Below are positions 1 to 6,049 of a stretch of 7,740 nucleotides of DNA, piece after piece; the stretch's first letter is position 1; the number at the start of each line of letters is the position of its first letter. A program made the translations under genes and the position numbers. Under the pieces are notes generated by a model that was not told where the DNA came from, searched no databases, and saw only the letters and a program-made list of their open reading frames with translations. This stretch comes from JASHVB01 sp049522565. GTDB lineage: Bacteria > Pseudomonadota > Alphaproteobacteria > Acetobacterales > Acetobacteraceae. The stretch lies in the NCBI GenBank assembly GCA_049522565.1, contig JBEKNT010000340.1, positions 1 through 7,740 on the forward strand, given 5' to 3'.

Positions 1-5
1 ACGCG

Positions 6-1628
6 TTACGAGGTCTGGCGACGCAGAAATGCCGGAATGTCCAGCACCGTCTCATCACCAGCGGCGGCGGCCAGACGCACGGTTGCGCCACGCGGGGCTT
101 CCACGCGCGGCTCGCTATGCACCGCCGGCTCATGCCGCGGCGGAGCCGTTTCCACCGCCGGTGGGGGTGCCGAACGCCGACGGAATGCCCCGGTGACCGT
201 GGCGAACAGACTTGGCCGTGGCGGTTCGGCGATCTGCGGCAGCGCGGACGGCGTAGCGGTTGGCCGCGCTTCGGCGAACAATCCGGTGCCTGCCCTGACG
301 AATGCGCCAGGCCCTCCCCGCGGCGGCACCGGCTGCGGCGGCACCGCTGCGGCTTGCGGAGCCGGAGGGTGCATCTCCAGCGCCACGTTGCCATCGGTGA
401 TCGGTTCCGCCTGTGTGCGCATCTGCACCGCCGGTTGACGCAGCGGCGTCGGGACCATCGTCTGAGCATGCATTGTCTGGGCATGTACTGCCTGAGCATG
501 CATTGCCTGAGCATGCATTGCCTGAGCATGCACTGTCTGCGGCCCGGCGTGCGCCGGCATTCCTGTCGCCGCTGGCGCGGGCACCGGGATGGGCTGCGGC
601 GCCGGCATCGCGCCGCCGCCCACGGCGACCAGACGCGGGCGCGCCTCGGCGGCCATCGGCGTGTCGATCCCGGTGGCGACAACCGACACCCTGATCCGCC
701 CCGACAACGTCTCGTCGATTGCCGAGCCGAAGATGATGTTCGCCTCTTCGTCCACTTCCTCGCGGATGCGGTTCGCCGCCTGGTCCACTTCGAACAGCGT
801 CAGGTCGTCGCCGCCGGTGATGTTGATCAGCAACCCGCGCGCGCCGGCCATCGACGTGTCTTCCAGCAGCGGATTGCTGATCGCCGCTTCGGAAGCGCGG
901 ATGGCGCGGTTCTCGCCTTCCGCCTCGCCGGTGCCCATCATCGCCTTGCCCATTTCCGCCATCACCGTGCGGATATCGGCAAAGTCCAGGTTCACCAGGC
1001 CGGGCGCCATCATCAGGTCGGTGACGCCGCGTACACCCATGTACAGCACCTGGTCGGCCATCTTGAACGCATCCTTCCAGGTGGTGCGTTCATTTGCCAT
1101 TCGGAACAGGTTCTGGTTCGGGATGACGATCAGGGTATCGACGTATTGCTGGAGTTCCTCGATCCCCTGGTCGGCGCAGCGCGCGCGGCGCACGCCCTCG
1201 AAGCCGAACGGTTTGGTCACCACGCCGACGGTGAGGATGTTCCGCTCGCGCGCCATGCGGGCGATGACGGGTGCGGCGCCGGTCCCGGTGCCGCCGCCCA
1301 TGCCCGCGGTGATGAACACCATGTGCGCGCCGTCGAGATGGCGATACAGCTCGTCGGCCGCTTCTTCCGCCGCCGCCTTGCCGATTTCCGGCTTCGCCCC
1401 GGCCCCAAGGCCCTGGGTGATATGCGGCCCGAGCTGGATGCGGCGGTCGGCGCGACTGTGCATGAGCTGCTGCGCGTCGGTGTTCGCGACAACGAACTCC
1501 ACGCCCTGCAAGTTCGCCGCGATCATATTGTCCACGGCATTGGTGCCGCCGCCGCCGACGCCGATCACCGTGATACGCGGCGTGAAATCGGTGTGAACCT
1601 GCTGCGGAATTGTGAGATTGAGTGTCAT
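6..1628 (-). CDS. ftsZ: Cell division protein FtsZ
   Basis: Tubulin-like GTPase that polymerises at mid-cell and scaffolds the divisome. The 540-residue product has the nucleotide-binding GGGGTNAV at residues 25-32, the tubulin signature GGGTGTG at 111-117, and the T7 loop NLDFADI at 213-219, which carries the acidic residues that complete the GTPase site of the next subunit. The core ends near residue 322. A linker of about 200 residues rich in Pro, Ala, Gln and His follows, and then the conserved tail LDIPAFLRRQ at 529-538, which in the family binds FtsA and other partners. A long linker is usual in alphaproteobacteria. The ATG at 1628 has GGGGGAG 8 nt upstream, and the TAA is at 6-8. The gene is 73 bp downstream of ftsA. 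The only oddity is a five-unit pentapeptide repeat in the linker. Identification is secure. Confidence 0.98.
   Translation of the reverse strand: MTLNLTIPQQVHTDFTPRITVIGVGGGGTNAVDNMIAANLQGVEFVVANTDAQQLMHSRADRRIQLGPHITQGLGAGAKPEIGKAAAEEAADELYRHLDGAHMVFITAGMGGGTGTGAAPVIARMARERNILTVGVVTKPFGFEGVRRARCADQGIEELQQYVDTLIVIPNQNLFRMANERTTWKDAFKMADQVLYMGVRGVTDLMMAPGLVNLDFADIRTVMAEMGKAMMGTGEAEGENRAIRASEAAISNPLLEDTSMAGARGLLINITGGDDLTLFEVDQAANRIREEVDEEANIIFGSAIDETLSGRIRVSVVATGIDTPMAAEARPRLVAVGGGAMPAPQPIPVPAPAATGMPAHAGPQTVHAQAMHAQAMHAQAVHAQTMHAQTMVPTPLRQPAVQMRTQAEPITDGNVALEMHPPAPQAAAVPPQPVPPRGGPGAFVRAGTGLFAEARPTATPSALPQIAEPPRPSLFATVTGAFRRRSAPPPAVETAPPRHEPAVHSEPRVEAPRGATVRLAAAAGDETVLDIPAFLRRQTS
461..535 (-). 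repeat. 15-bp tandem repeat inside the ftsZ linker
   Basis: Five in-frame 15-bp units (461-475, 476-490, 491-505, 506-520, 521-535) with plus-strand consensus cctgagcatgcattg. Two units are identical and the others differ by one to a few bases. They encode (V/M)HAQ(A/T) five times at about residues 366-390 of FtsZ, in the disordered linker. The unit length keeps the frame, so copy number can change by slippage without breaking the gene. Confidence 0.95.
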
Positions 1629-1636
1629 GCGGACGT

Positions 1637-1643
1637 CTCCCCC
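1637..1643 (-). promoter_or_regulatory. ftsZ ribosome binding site
   Basis: On the minus strand GGGGGAG lies 8 nt before the ATG at 1628. It is a strong Shine-Dalgarno match that fixes the ftsZ start. Confidence 0.85.
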
Positions 1644-1647
1644 ACGC

Positions 1648-1709
1648 GACTCGGGTCGGTGAACGATGTGTTAAGCAGGAAGCGGAGCGATTCGCGAGCC
1701 ATCAGATTC
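1648..1709 (-). promoter_or_regulatory. Possible cell-cycle control region upstream of ftsZ (GANTC cluster and CtrA-like site)
   Basis: Three GANTC sequences (1648-1652, 1689-1693, 1705-1709), the target of the alphaproteobacterial methylase CcrM, lie within 62 bp across the end of ftsA and the ftsA-ftsZ gap. Between them, at 1660-1674 on the minus strand, is TTAA-N7-TTCA, one base from the CtrA consensus TTAA-N7-TTAA. In Caulobacter, ftsZ transcription is controlled by CtrA and by GcrA/CcrM. The sequence matches are seen directly; that they regulate here is inference. I could not place a convincing -35/-10 pair. Confidence 0.4.
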
Positions 1710-3003
1710 GCTCCCGAAGAAAATTGACGATGCGGCGGAACAGGCCGGTGGGCTGCGCCACCTCCAGATCGACATCGTGCAGCGTGCGTCCCTCGCCGGC
1801 GGCCCAATGCAACAGGCCGGCGGCCGTCGCGAACGCTGGACCGGATGCCGAGTCGGGCAGTCCGCGCATGGCGTGCGGCCGGCCCAGACGCACATGCCGC
1901 GACAGCATCCGCGCCGCCATCTCGCGCACGCCGGCGAGTTGGCAAGCGCCGCCGGTCAGCACCACGCGATTGCCCGCGGCACGCGTCAGGCCGGTGCTGT
2001 CCAGCCGTTCCTTGACGTATTCGAAGGTTTCTTCCAGCCGCGGCCGAATGATGTTCACCACCATGCTGCGCGGCACCTTGGCGATCTGGTGTTCCTCCTC
2101 ACCGACCAAGTGCACCGGCACCAGCTCGCGCTCGTCGTCAGGCGAGGACTGCACATTGCCGAACACGGTCTTCAGTCGCTCGGCATGATTGAGCGAGGTG
2201 GAGAGGCCGGTGGCGAGATCCTTGGTGACATGAAACCCGCCGATCGGCAGTTGCGCGGTGTGCAGCAATTGTCGGTCGGCGAACACCGCCATGCCGGTGG
2301 TGCCGCCGCCCATGTCGATCACCGTGGCGCCGAGTTCCTGTTCATCGGCCACCAGCGTGGCGAGGCCGGCGACCATCGGCGCCGATACCAGTTCGGCAAT
2401 GTCGAGGTCGCAGCGCGCGATGCAGGCGCCGAGAGAGCGCAACGCGGTCGCCGCCGAGTCGATGATGTGCAGCTTCGCGGTCAGCGTGGTGCAGAACAGG
2501 CCGCGGGGATCCACCACGCCCTCCATCTCGTCCGTCGAGAAGGTCAGCGGCAAGGCGTGGATGACTTCACGCCCCTCCGCCTTGGCGCGGGTGCGGCCCT
2601 CCGCCACCACGCGGCGAATGTCCTGCTCCTCGACCGCGCGGCCGTTGACCGGCCATTGCACGTTGAACAGTTGCGAGACCGGCTGGCCGCAGGACAGGTT
2701 TACCGTCACCGAACGCAGCCTGGTGTCGGCCATGTCCTCGGCCTGGCCGACGCAGGCACGGATCGATTTTTCGGCTTCGTCCAGATCGACAATGCCGCCG
2801 GCGCGCACGCCGCGGCCGCGATGCCAGCCGAAGCCCAGCACACGCAGCGTGCCGTCGCTTTCGGTGCGACCGATCAGGCAGGCGATCTTGGTCGTGCCAA
2901 TATCCAGCACGCCGAACGGGCCGGTGCGATGATGCCGCGGGCGCTCGGGTTCATCTGCTCCTGTCATCGGCGGTGTCAGCACGCGATGTGACATGTCGTT
3001 CAT
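1702..3003 (-). CDS. ftsA: Cell division protein FtsA
   Basis: Actin-like ATPase that tethers FtsZ filaments to the inner membrane and recruits later division proteins. The 433-residue product has the phosphate-1 motif GVLDIGTTK at 31-39, the phosphate-2 motif VIDMGGGTTG at 228-237, and the adenosine motif VVLTGGACQLAGV at 347-359. It ends in a short amphipathic helix, GLFRRIVNFLRERI at 420-433, which is the usual membrane-targeting element. About 28 residues of charged, Pro-containing sequence precede the actin fold. The ATG at 3003 has GGTGGAG 7 nt upstream; the internal ATG at 2994 has no comparable site. The TGA is at 1702-1704. The junction with ftsQ is occupied by a large palindrome, and a second SD-plus-ATG resembling this start lies on its far side, at 3167. 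Identification is secure. Confidence 0.97.
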   Translation of the reverse strand: MNDMSHRVLTPPMTGADEPERPRHHRTGPFGVLDIGTTKIACLIGRTESDGTLRVLGFGWHRGRGVRAGGIVDLDEAEKSIRACVGQAEDMADTRLRSVTVNLSCGQPVSQLFNVQWPVNGRAVEEQDIRRVVAEGRTRAKAEGREVIHALPLTFSTDEMEGVVDPRGLFCTTLTAKLHIIDSAATALRSLGACIARCDLDIAELVSAPMVAGLATLVADEQELGATVIDMGGGTTGMAVFADRQLLHTAQLPIGGFHVTKDLATGLSTSLNHAERLKTVFGNVQSSPDDERELVPVHLVGEEEHQIAKVPRSMVVNIIRPRLEETFEYVKERLDSTGLTRAAGNRVVLTGGACQLAGVREMAARMLSRHVRLGRPHAMRGLPDSASGPAFATAAGLLHWAAGEGRTLHDVDLEVAQPTGLFRRIVNFLRERI

Positions 3004-3167
3004 CGCGGTGCTCCACCGTCAGCATTCTCCCCCTCCCCTTGTGGGAGGGGGTTGGAGGGAGGGGTGCGTGCAGCCACAGTCCTTGGCTGTACGCACCCCT
3101 CCCCCCAACCCCCTCCCACAAGGGAAGGGGGAGAATTTTGCTTGCATGCTTGCGACGTGCGGTTCAT
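3000..3167 (-). CDS. Possible 55-codon bridge ORF across the ftsQ-ftsA palindrome
   Basis: An ATG at 3167 has GGAG 8 nt upstream, placed right after the ftsQ stop (3181-3183). The frame stays open for 55 codons through the whole palindrome, and its TGA (3000-3002) overlaps the ftsA ATG (3001-3003) as ATGA. The predicted peptide is Pro/Gly-rich and mirrors the repeat, so I do not expect a folded function. It may be translated only to carry ribosomes from ftsQ to ftsA. SD, start and overlap are visible; translation is unproven. It could also be a relic of the original ftsA start. Confidence 0.35.
   Translation of the reverse strand: MNRTSQACKQNSPPSLVGGGWGEGCVQPRTVAARTPPSNPLPQGEGENADGGAPR
3011..3017 (-). 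promoter_or_regulatory. ftsA ribosome binding site beside a long hairpin
   Basis: GGTGGAG lies 7 nt before the ftsA ATG. The foot of the 113-nt palindrome ends only 6 nt upstream, so this site stays single-stranded but is loaded directly next to a very stable hairpin in the mRNA. Confidence 0.8.
3024..3136. repeat. 113-bp near-perfect palindrome, repeat family II, in the ftsQ-ftsA gap
   Basis: The arms 3024-3076 and 3084-3136 (53 nt each) are inverted copies with three differences around a 7-nt centre. In the minus-strand transcript two of the three differences become G-U wobbles, so the hairpin should be almost unbroken. Each arm also holds its own inverted pair, CCCCTCCC / GGGAGGGG around CTTGT. 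Arms built of C-rich then G-rich tracts resemble the dispersed intergenic repeats common in GC-rich proteobacteria. No poly-T follows on the transcribed strand, so it does not look like an intrinsic terminator. It fills most of the 177-bp gap. Confidence 0.92.
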
Positions 3168-3180
3168 CGGTGTTGCTCCG

Positions 3181-4038
3181 TTACGTCGATTTCTTCGGGT
3201 TCGGCGGTTGCGTCGCCGTATCGGATGGGTGCGGACGCAGCACCAGGCGGTCCGGCAGACGCATGTCGATCGCGACCAGCGGCCGATCGAGCAGATCGTG
3301 GTCCTGCTGCAACTGCATCAGGCGGTCGAGCGCGACGATCTCGTGGCCTTCCGGCAGCATCACGTCGGCGCCGTTGTTCAGCCGCAGGTTCCATCGGCGC
3401 TCGCCGACGCGCACCACGGCAACCACACGTTGCTGCAAGGCGGGCCGCGCGGTCAGGGCGTCGAGCAATGTCGCGGCGGAGGGCGGCGCGCCGACACCGA
3501 CGACCAGCGGCAGTCCGCGGAAACTCGCCACTTCCTGGTGCGCCACGATCTGCCCGGTGCGGTCGATCAGCACGAACTTGCCGTCGTTCTGCCAGATGGC
3601 GAAGGGGCGGCGTTCCTGGATGTTCACCACGATCGTATCGGGCAGGCGACGTTCGACGGTGGCATGCTCGATCCAGGACAGCGTCTCGATCCGCTGGCGC
3701 GCCTGTTCCAGCGAAAATCCAAGCATCGGATCGCCCTTGTTGACGCCGAGCGCGGCGCGCAGCAGTGGCTCGGGTGTGTTGGCGCGACCTTCGATGACGA
3801 TGTCGCGCACGCGCAGCCCGGCGAAGGCGGTGGCATTGCCGACATGCTCGCGCAACGTGGCCAGCGTGCCGCCGGGCGCGGCGGATCGCAGCACGCCGAT
3901 GAGCAGGAGGGCGAGCAGGACGGAGAATGCGGCCCAGGCGGCGGGGCGAAGCAGTTTCTTCTGCCGCCGCAACCAGAGTTTCAGCCGCGCCGGACGGTCG
4001 TTGACCGAGTTGCGCGGCGAGCGGCTCACGCGCGGCAT
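3181..4038 (-). CDS. ftsQ: Cell division protein FtsQ
   Basis: Bitopic inner-membrane divisome protein that links early and late division proteins through its periplasmic domain. The 285-residue product has a basic cytoplasmic N-terminus (1-31), one transmembrane segment at 32-50 (PAAWAAFSVLLALLLIGVL), a POTRA domain at about 72-149 starting FAGLRVRDIVIEG, and the FtsQ beta domain after it, ending in a short polar tail. I chose the ATG at 4038 because GGAG (4047-4050) lies 8 nt upstream; an in-frame TTG at 4065 would add 9 residues but has no such support. The gene overlaps the 3' end of ddl by 13 nt, which suggests translational coupling. This is the one tight junction in the cluster without an inserted element. 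The TAA is at 3181-3183. Confidence 0.95.
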   Translation of the reverse strand: MPRVSRSPRNSVNDRPARLKLWLRRQKKLLRPAAWAAFSVLLALLLIGVLRSAAPGGTLATLREHVGNATAFAGLRVRDIVIEGRANTPEPLLRAALGVNKGDPMLGFSLEQARQRIETLSWIEHATVERRLPDTIVVNIQERRPFAIWQNDGKFVLIDRTGQIVAHQEVASFRGLPLVVGVGAPPSAATLLDALTARPALQQRVVAVVRVGERRWNLRLNNGADVMLPEGHEIVALDRLMQLQQDHDLLDRPLVAIDMRLPDRLVLRPHPSDTATQPPNPKKST

Positions 4039-4946
4039 GCGGCGTTCTCCACCATCCAAGTGCAAAGCTGCGGGAAACTCATTCCCAGATGCGCCGCTTG
4101 CTCTGGCAGCAGCGAGGTGGGCGTGAGGCCGGGTTGCGTGTTGATCTCGAGCAGCACAAGGCGACCTGGTTCGCCTGCCGTATCGTCGTAGCGGAAGTCG
4201 CAGCGTGTCGCGCCGCGGCAGCCAAGTGCGCGATGCGCTGCCGATGCCACGTCAAGGGCGCGCGCGTAGATGTCCGGATGCACCGCGGCGGGGATGATAT
4301 GGCGCGAGCCGCCATCGGCGTATTTCGATTCGTAGTCGTAGAACACGCCGGCTTCGGCGATGATTTCCGTCACACCCAGCGCGCGGTCGCCCATCACGCC
4401 GACGGTGAGTTCGCGGCCGGCGATGTATTCCTCCACCATCGCGACGGTGCCGAAGCGCCAGGCGCGCGCCACTTCGGCGCGGCGGTTGTCGCCGGTGCGG
4501 ATGATCTCGACGCCGACCGAGGAACCCTCGTTCACCGGCTTTACGACATAAGGTAGCGGGATCGGATCGGCGGCTTCCAGTTCGTCCACCGGGACGACGC
4601 GGCCGCGCGCCACCGGCAGGCCATTGGCGACGAACACCGCCTTCGCCGCCGCCTTGTCCATCGCAAGGGCCGAGGCGCGCACACCGGAGTGCGTGTAGGG
4701 GATGCCGAGCCAGTCAAGCACGCCCTGGATCGCGCCGTCCTCGCCGAGACGGCCGTGCAGTGCGTTGAACACCACGTCCGGTTTCGGAGTCAGCGCGGCG
4801 ATGACGGCTGTGAGGTCGTCGTTCACTTCGATCGGGGTGACGTTGAAGCCGGCCTCGCGCAAGGCTGCGATCACCTGGATGCCGGTGGACAGGCTGACGT
4901 CGCGTTCGGCGGAGATGCCGCCGTAGAGGACTGCGACACGCTTTAG
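4026..4946 (-). CDS. ddl: D-alanine--D-alanine ligase, start codon unclear
   Basis: ATP-grasp enzyme that joins two D-alanines for the peptidoglycan stem peptide in the cytoplasm. Counting from codon 4946, I see KRVAVLYGGISAER at 2-15 (Glu14 matches E. coli DdlB Glu15, which holds the first D-Ala), HGRLGEDGAIQG at 64-75, NEGSSVGV at 139-146, YESKY at 205-209 (a Tyr, typical of D-Ala rather than D-lactate specificity), RCDF at 248-251 and EINTQPG at 267-273 (metal ligands). Homology begins at codon AAG 4943. The codon before it is CTA, and no ATG, GTG or TTG occurs in frame between the TAA at 5016-5018 and GTG 4874. Starting at GTG 4874 would give 282 residues and lose the SAER motif. CTG 4979 is the only upstream NTG. 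With codon 4946 as first, the length is 306, the normal size. It may be a disrupted gene. The family is certain; the 5' end is not. Confidence 0.85.
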   Translation of the reverse strand, partial: LKRVAVLYGGISAERDVSLSTGIQVIAALREAGFNVTPIEVNDDLTAVIAALTPKPDVVFNALHGRLGEDGAIQGVLDWLGIPYTHSGVRASALAMDKAAAKAVFVANGLPVARGRVVPVDELEAADPIPLPYVVKPVNEGSSVGVEIIRTGDNRRAEVARAWRFGTVAMVEEYIAGRELTVGVMGDRALGVTEIIAEAGVFYDYESKYADGGSRHIIPAAVHPDIYARALDVASAAHRALGCRGATRCDFRYDDTAGEPGRLVLLEINTQPGLTPTSLLPEQAAHLGMSFPQLCTWMVENAACRA

Positions 4947-5095
4947 CTCTCCCGCGGAGCGGGAGAGGTCGGCGCGCAGCCCCGGGTGAGGGTGATCGGG
5001 TCGGCACGCAGCAATTTATTGCAGCGTGCCGCCCCGATCACCCTCACCCTCGGTGCTTCGCACCCCGACCTCTCCCGCCGCAGGCGGGAGAGGTT
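4947..5095. repeat. Composite palindromic element, repeat family I, complete copy in the murB-ddl junction
   Basis: Nested inverted repeats. The centre 4984-5049 is a 66-bp palindrome: gggtgagggtgatcggg (4984-5000) pairs with 5033-5049, cggcacgc (5002-5009) with 5024-5031 and gcaat (5011-5015) with 5018-5022, broken by only two mismatched pairs and a 2-nt loop. Each outer end is a separate hairpin: 4947-4967 (9-bp stem, 3-nt loop) and 5069-5093 (11-bp stem, 3-nt loop). Both ends show the ctctccc...gggagag motif followed inward by gtcgg. The termini resemble short inverted repeats of a MITE or REP-like element. I see no clear target duplication here. Confidence 0.9.
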
Positions 5096-5111
5096 TTCTC
5101 AACATCGTCAT
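5016..5111 (-). CDS. Orphaned ddl start: 31-codon ORF ending in the palindrome loop
   Basis: The ATG at 5111 overlaps the murB TGA (5108-5110) as ATGA and has GGAGG (5119-5123) 7 nt upstream, inside the murB coding end. It is in the same frame as ddl (5111 to 4874 is 79 codons). The frame runs MTMLRKP and then into the element, where TAA at 5016-5018 stops it at the apex of the hairpin. I read this as the original, coupled ddl start cut off by the element. Alternatively it is a short leader peptide from which ribosomes reinitiate. SD, ATG and stop are visible directly; the history is inference. Confidence 0.5.
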   Translation of the reverse strand: MTMLRKPLPPAAGEVGVRSTEGEGDRGGTLQ

Positions 5112-6049
5112 CCCACCACCTCCGGCCCGCGCGCGGGCACGCCGATGCGATGGATCTCCCAATCCAAATTCACCCCCGATGCAGCGAACACGCGCCGGCG
5201 CACTTCCTCGCCGAGCCCTTCGATGTCGGCTGCCGTCGCGTTGCCGGTGTTGATCAGGAAGTTGCAGTGCTTCTCGCTGACCATGGCGCCGCCGCGGGTC
5301 AGGCCGCGACATCCGGCCGCGTCGATCAGCTCCCACGCCTTCATGCTCGGCGGGTTGCGGAACGTGGAACCGCCGGTGCGCGCGCGGATCGGCTGCGACG
5401 CTTCACGGTTGGCACGGATCTCGTTCATGCGCGCGGCGATCGCCACCGGTGCGCCGGGAAACGCGCGCAGCCGCGCTCGGGTGACCACCGCGCCGTGCGG
5501 CAGCCGCGCATGGCGATAGGCAAATGCCAGCTCGGCCGCTGCCATGCGGCGCTGTTCGCCGGAGCGCGTGACGAGCTCGGCCCAGTCGAGGACATGCGCC
5601 GCCTCGCCGCCATAGGCGCCGGCGTTCATCGTCATCGCGCCACCGATCGTTCCGGGAATGCCGGAGAGGAATTCCAGCCCGGTCAGTCCCGCGGCGGCGG
5701 CATGTTCCGCCACCGTCACGTCGAGTGCGGCGGCCCCGGCGATCACGCCATCCGCTTCCGTCGTGACCGCGGAGAAGCCACGCGCCAGCTTGATAGTGAC
5801 GCCCGGCAGGCCGCCGTCGCGAATGATCAGATTGGAACAGGCACCGATCACGTGCACCTGGATATCGAGCGGCAGCGCGCCGAGAAACGCGGCGAGATCG
5901 TCGGCATCGGCGGGCCGCACCAGCGCCTCGGCCGGGCCGCCGACGCGGAACCAGGTGAACGGCGCGAGCGGTGCGTTCGCCTGCACGCGGCCACGCAACG
6001 GCGGCAGCGAGTCGAGCAGCGAAGGGGTGAGGCGCGCGGGCATCGTCAT
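5108..6049 (-). CDS. murB: UDP-N-acetylenolpyruvoylglucosamine reductase MurB
   Basis: FAD-dependent cytoplasmic enzyme that uses NADPH to reduce UDP-GlcNAc-enolpyruvate to UDP-MurNAc, the second committed step of peptidoglycan precursor synthesis. In the 313-residue product I see the FAD-domain motif TWFRVGGPAE at 32-41, the flavin-binding SNLIIRDGG at about 72-80, GIPGTIGGAMTMNAGAYGGE at 130-149, the catalytic serine in GGSTFRNPP (Ser228), and the C-terminal WEIHRIG with the likely proton-relay Glu298. Length fits the shorter (type II) MurB. I chose ATG 6049: GGGAGAGG ends 5 nt upstream. ATG 6043 is possible, and GTG 6064 lies inside the repeat element and is unlikely. The TGA at 5108-5110 overlaps an ATG. 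The ribosome site is supplied by the element upstream. Confidence 0.96.
   Translation of the reverse strand: MTMPARLTPSLLDSLPPLRGRVQANAPLAPFTWFRVGGPAEALVRPADADDLAAFLGALPLDIQVHVIGACSNLIIRDGGLPGVTIKLARGFSAVTTEADGVIAGAAALDVTVAEHAAAAGLTGLEFLSGIPGTIGGAMTMNAGAYGGEAAHVLDWAELVTRSGEQRRMAAAELAFAYRHARLPHGAVVTRARLRAFPGAPVAIAARMNEIRANREASQPIRARTGGSTFRNPPSMKAWELIDAAGCRGLTRGGAMVSEKHCNFLINTGNATAADIEGLGEEVRRRVFAASGVNLDWEIHRIGVPARGPEVVG
5119..5123 (-). promoter_or_regulatory. Strong Shine-Dalgarno in the end of murB, now without ddl attached
   Basis: GGAGG is 7 nt before the ATG at 5111 and is encoded within the final codons of murB (Glu-Val-Val-Gly). It is a well-placed site for a coupled downstream gene, yet the frame it opens closes after 31 codons. 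Confidence 0.6.

Noticed and set aside
461..535. Tandem 15-bp units read as a CRISPR or iteron array
   Set aside because: The units abut with no spacers and are in frame inside the FtsZ linker, so they are coding repeats.
117..1727. 536-codon plus-strand open frame opposite ftsZ, and similar long plus-strand frames opposite ftsA (1777-2991), ftsQ (3052-4191) and murB (5150-6103)
   Set aside because: They are antisense to secure genes and rich in Arg, His and Ala as expected from the complement of GC-rich codons. They show no family motifs and no good ribosome sites, so they are shadows.
3024..3136. Palindromes read as intrinsic terminators
   Set aside because: No U-tract follows on the transcribed strand, and the essential genes downstream have no evident promoter in the gap. 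Plus-strand aattttg is too weak and nothing is transcribed that way.
4026..4065. ftsQ start at TTG 4065
   Set aside because: ATG 4038 has GGAG at 8 nt spacing, and the extra nine residues show no family similarity.
4026..4874. ddl taken as starting at GTG 4874 (282 residues)
   Set aside because: The sequence upstream in the same frame encodes the conserved KRVAVLYGGISAER with the substrate-binding Glu, so the coding region clearly extends to about 4943. No SD stands before GTG 4874.
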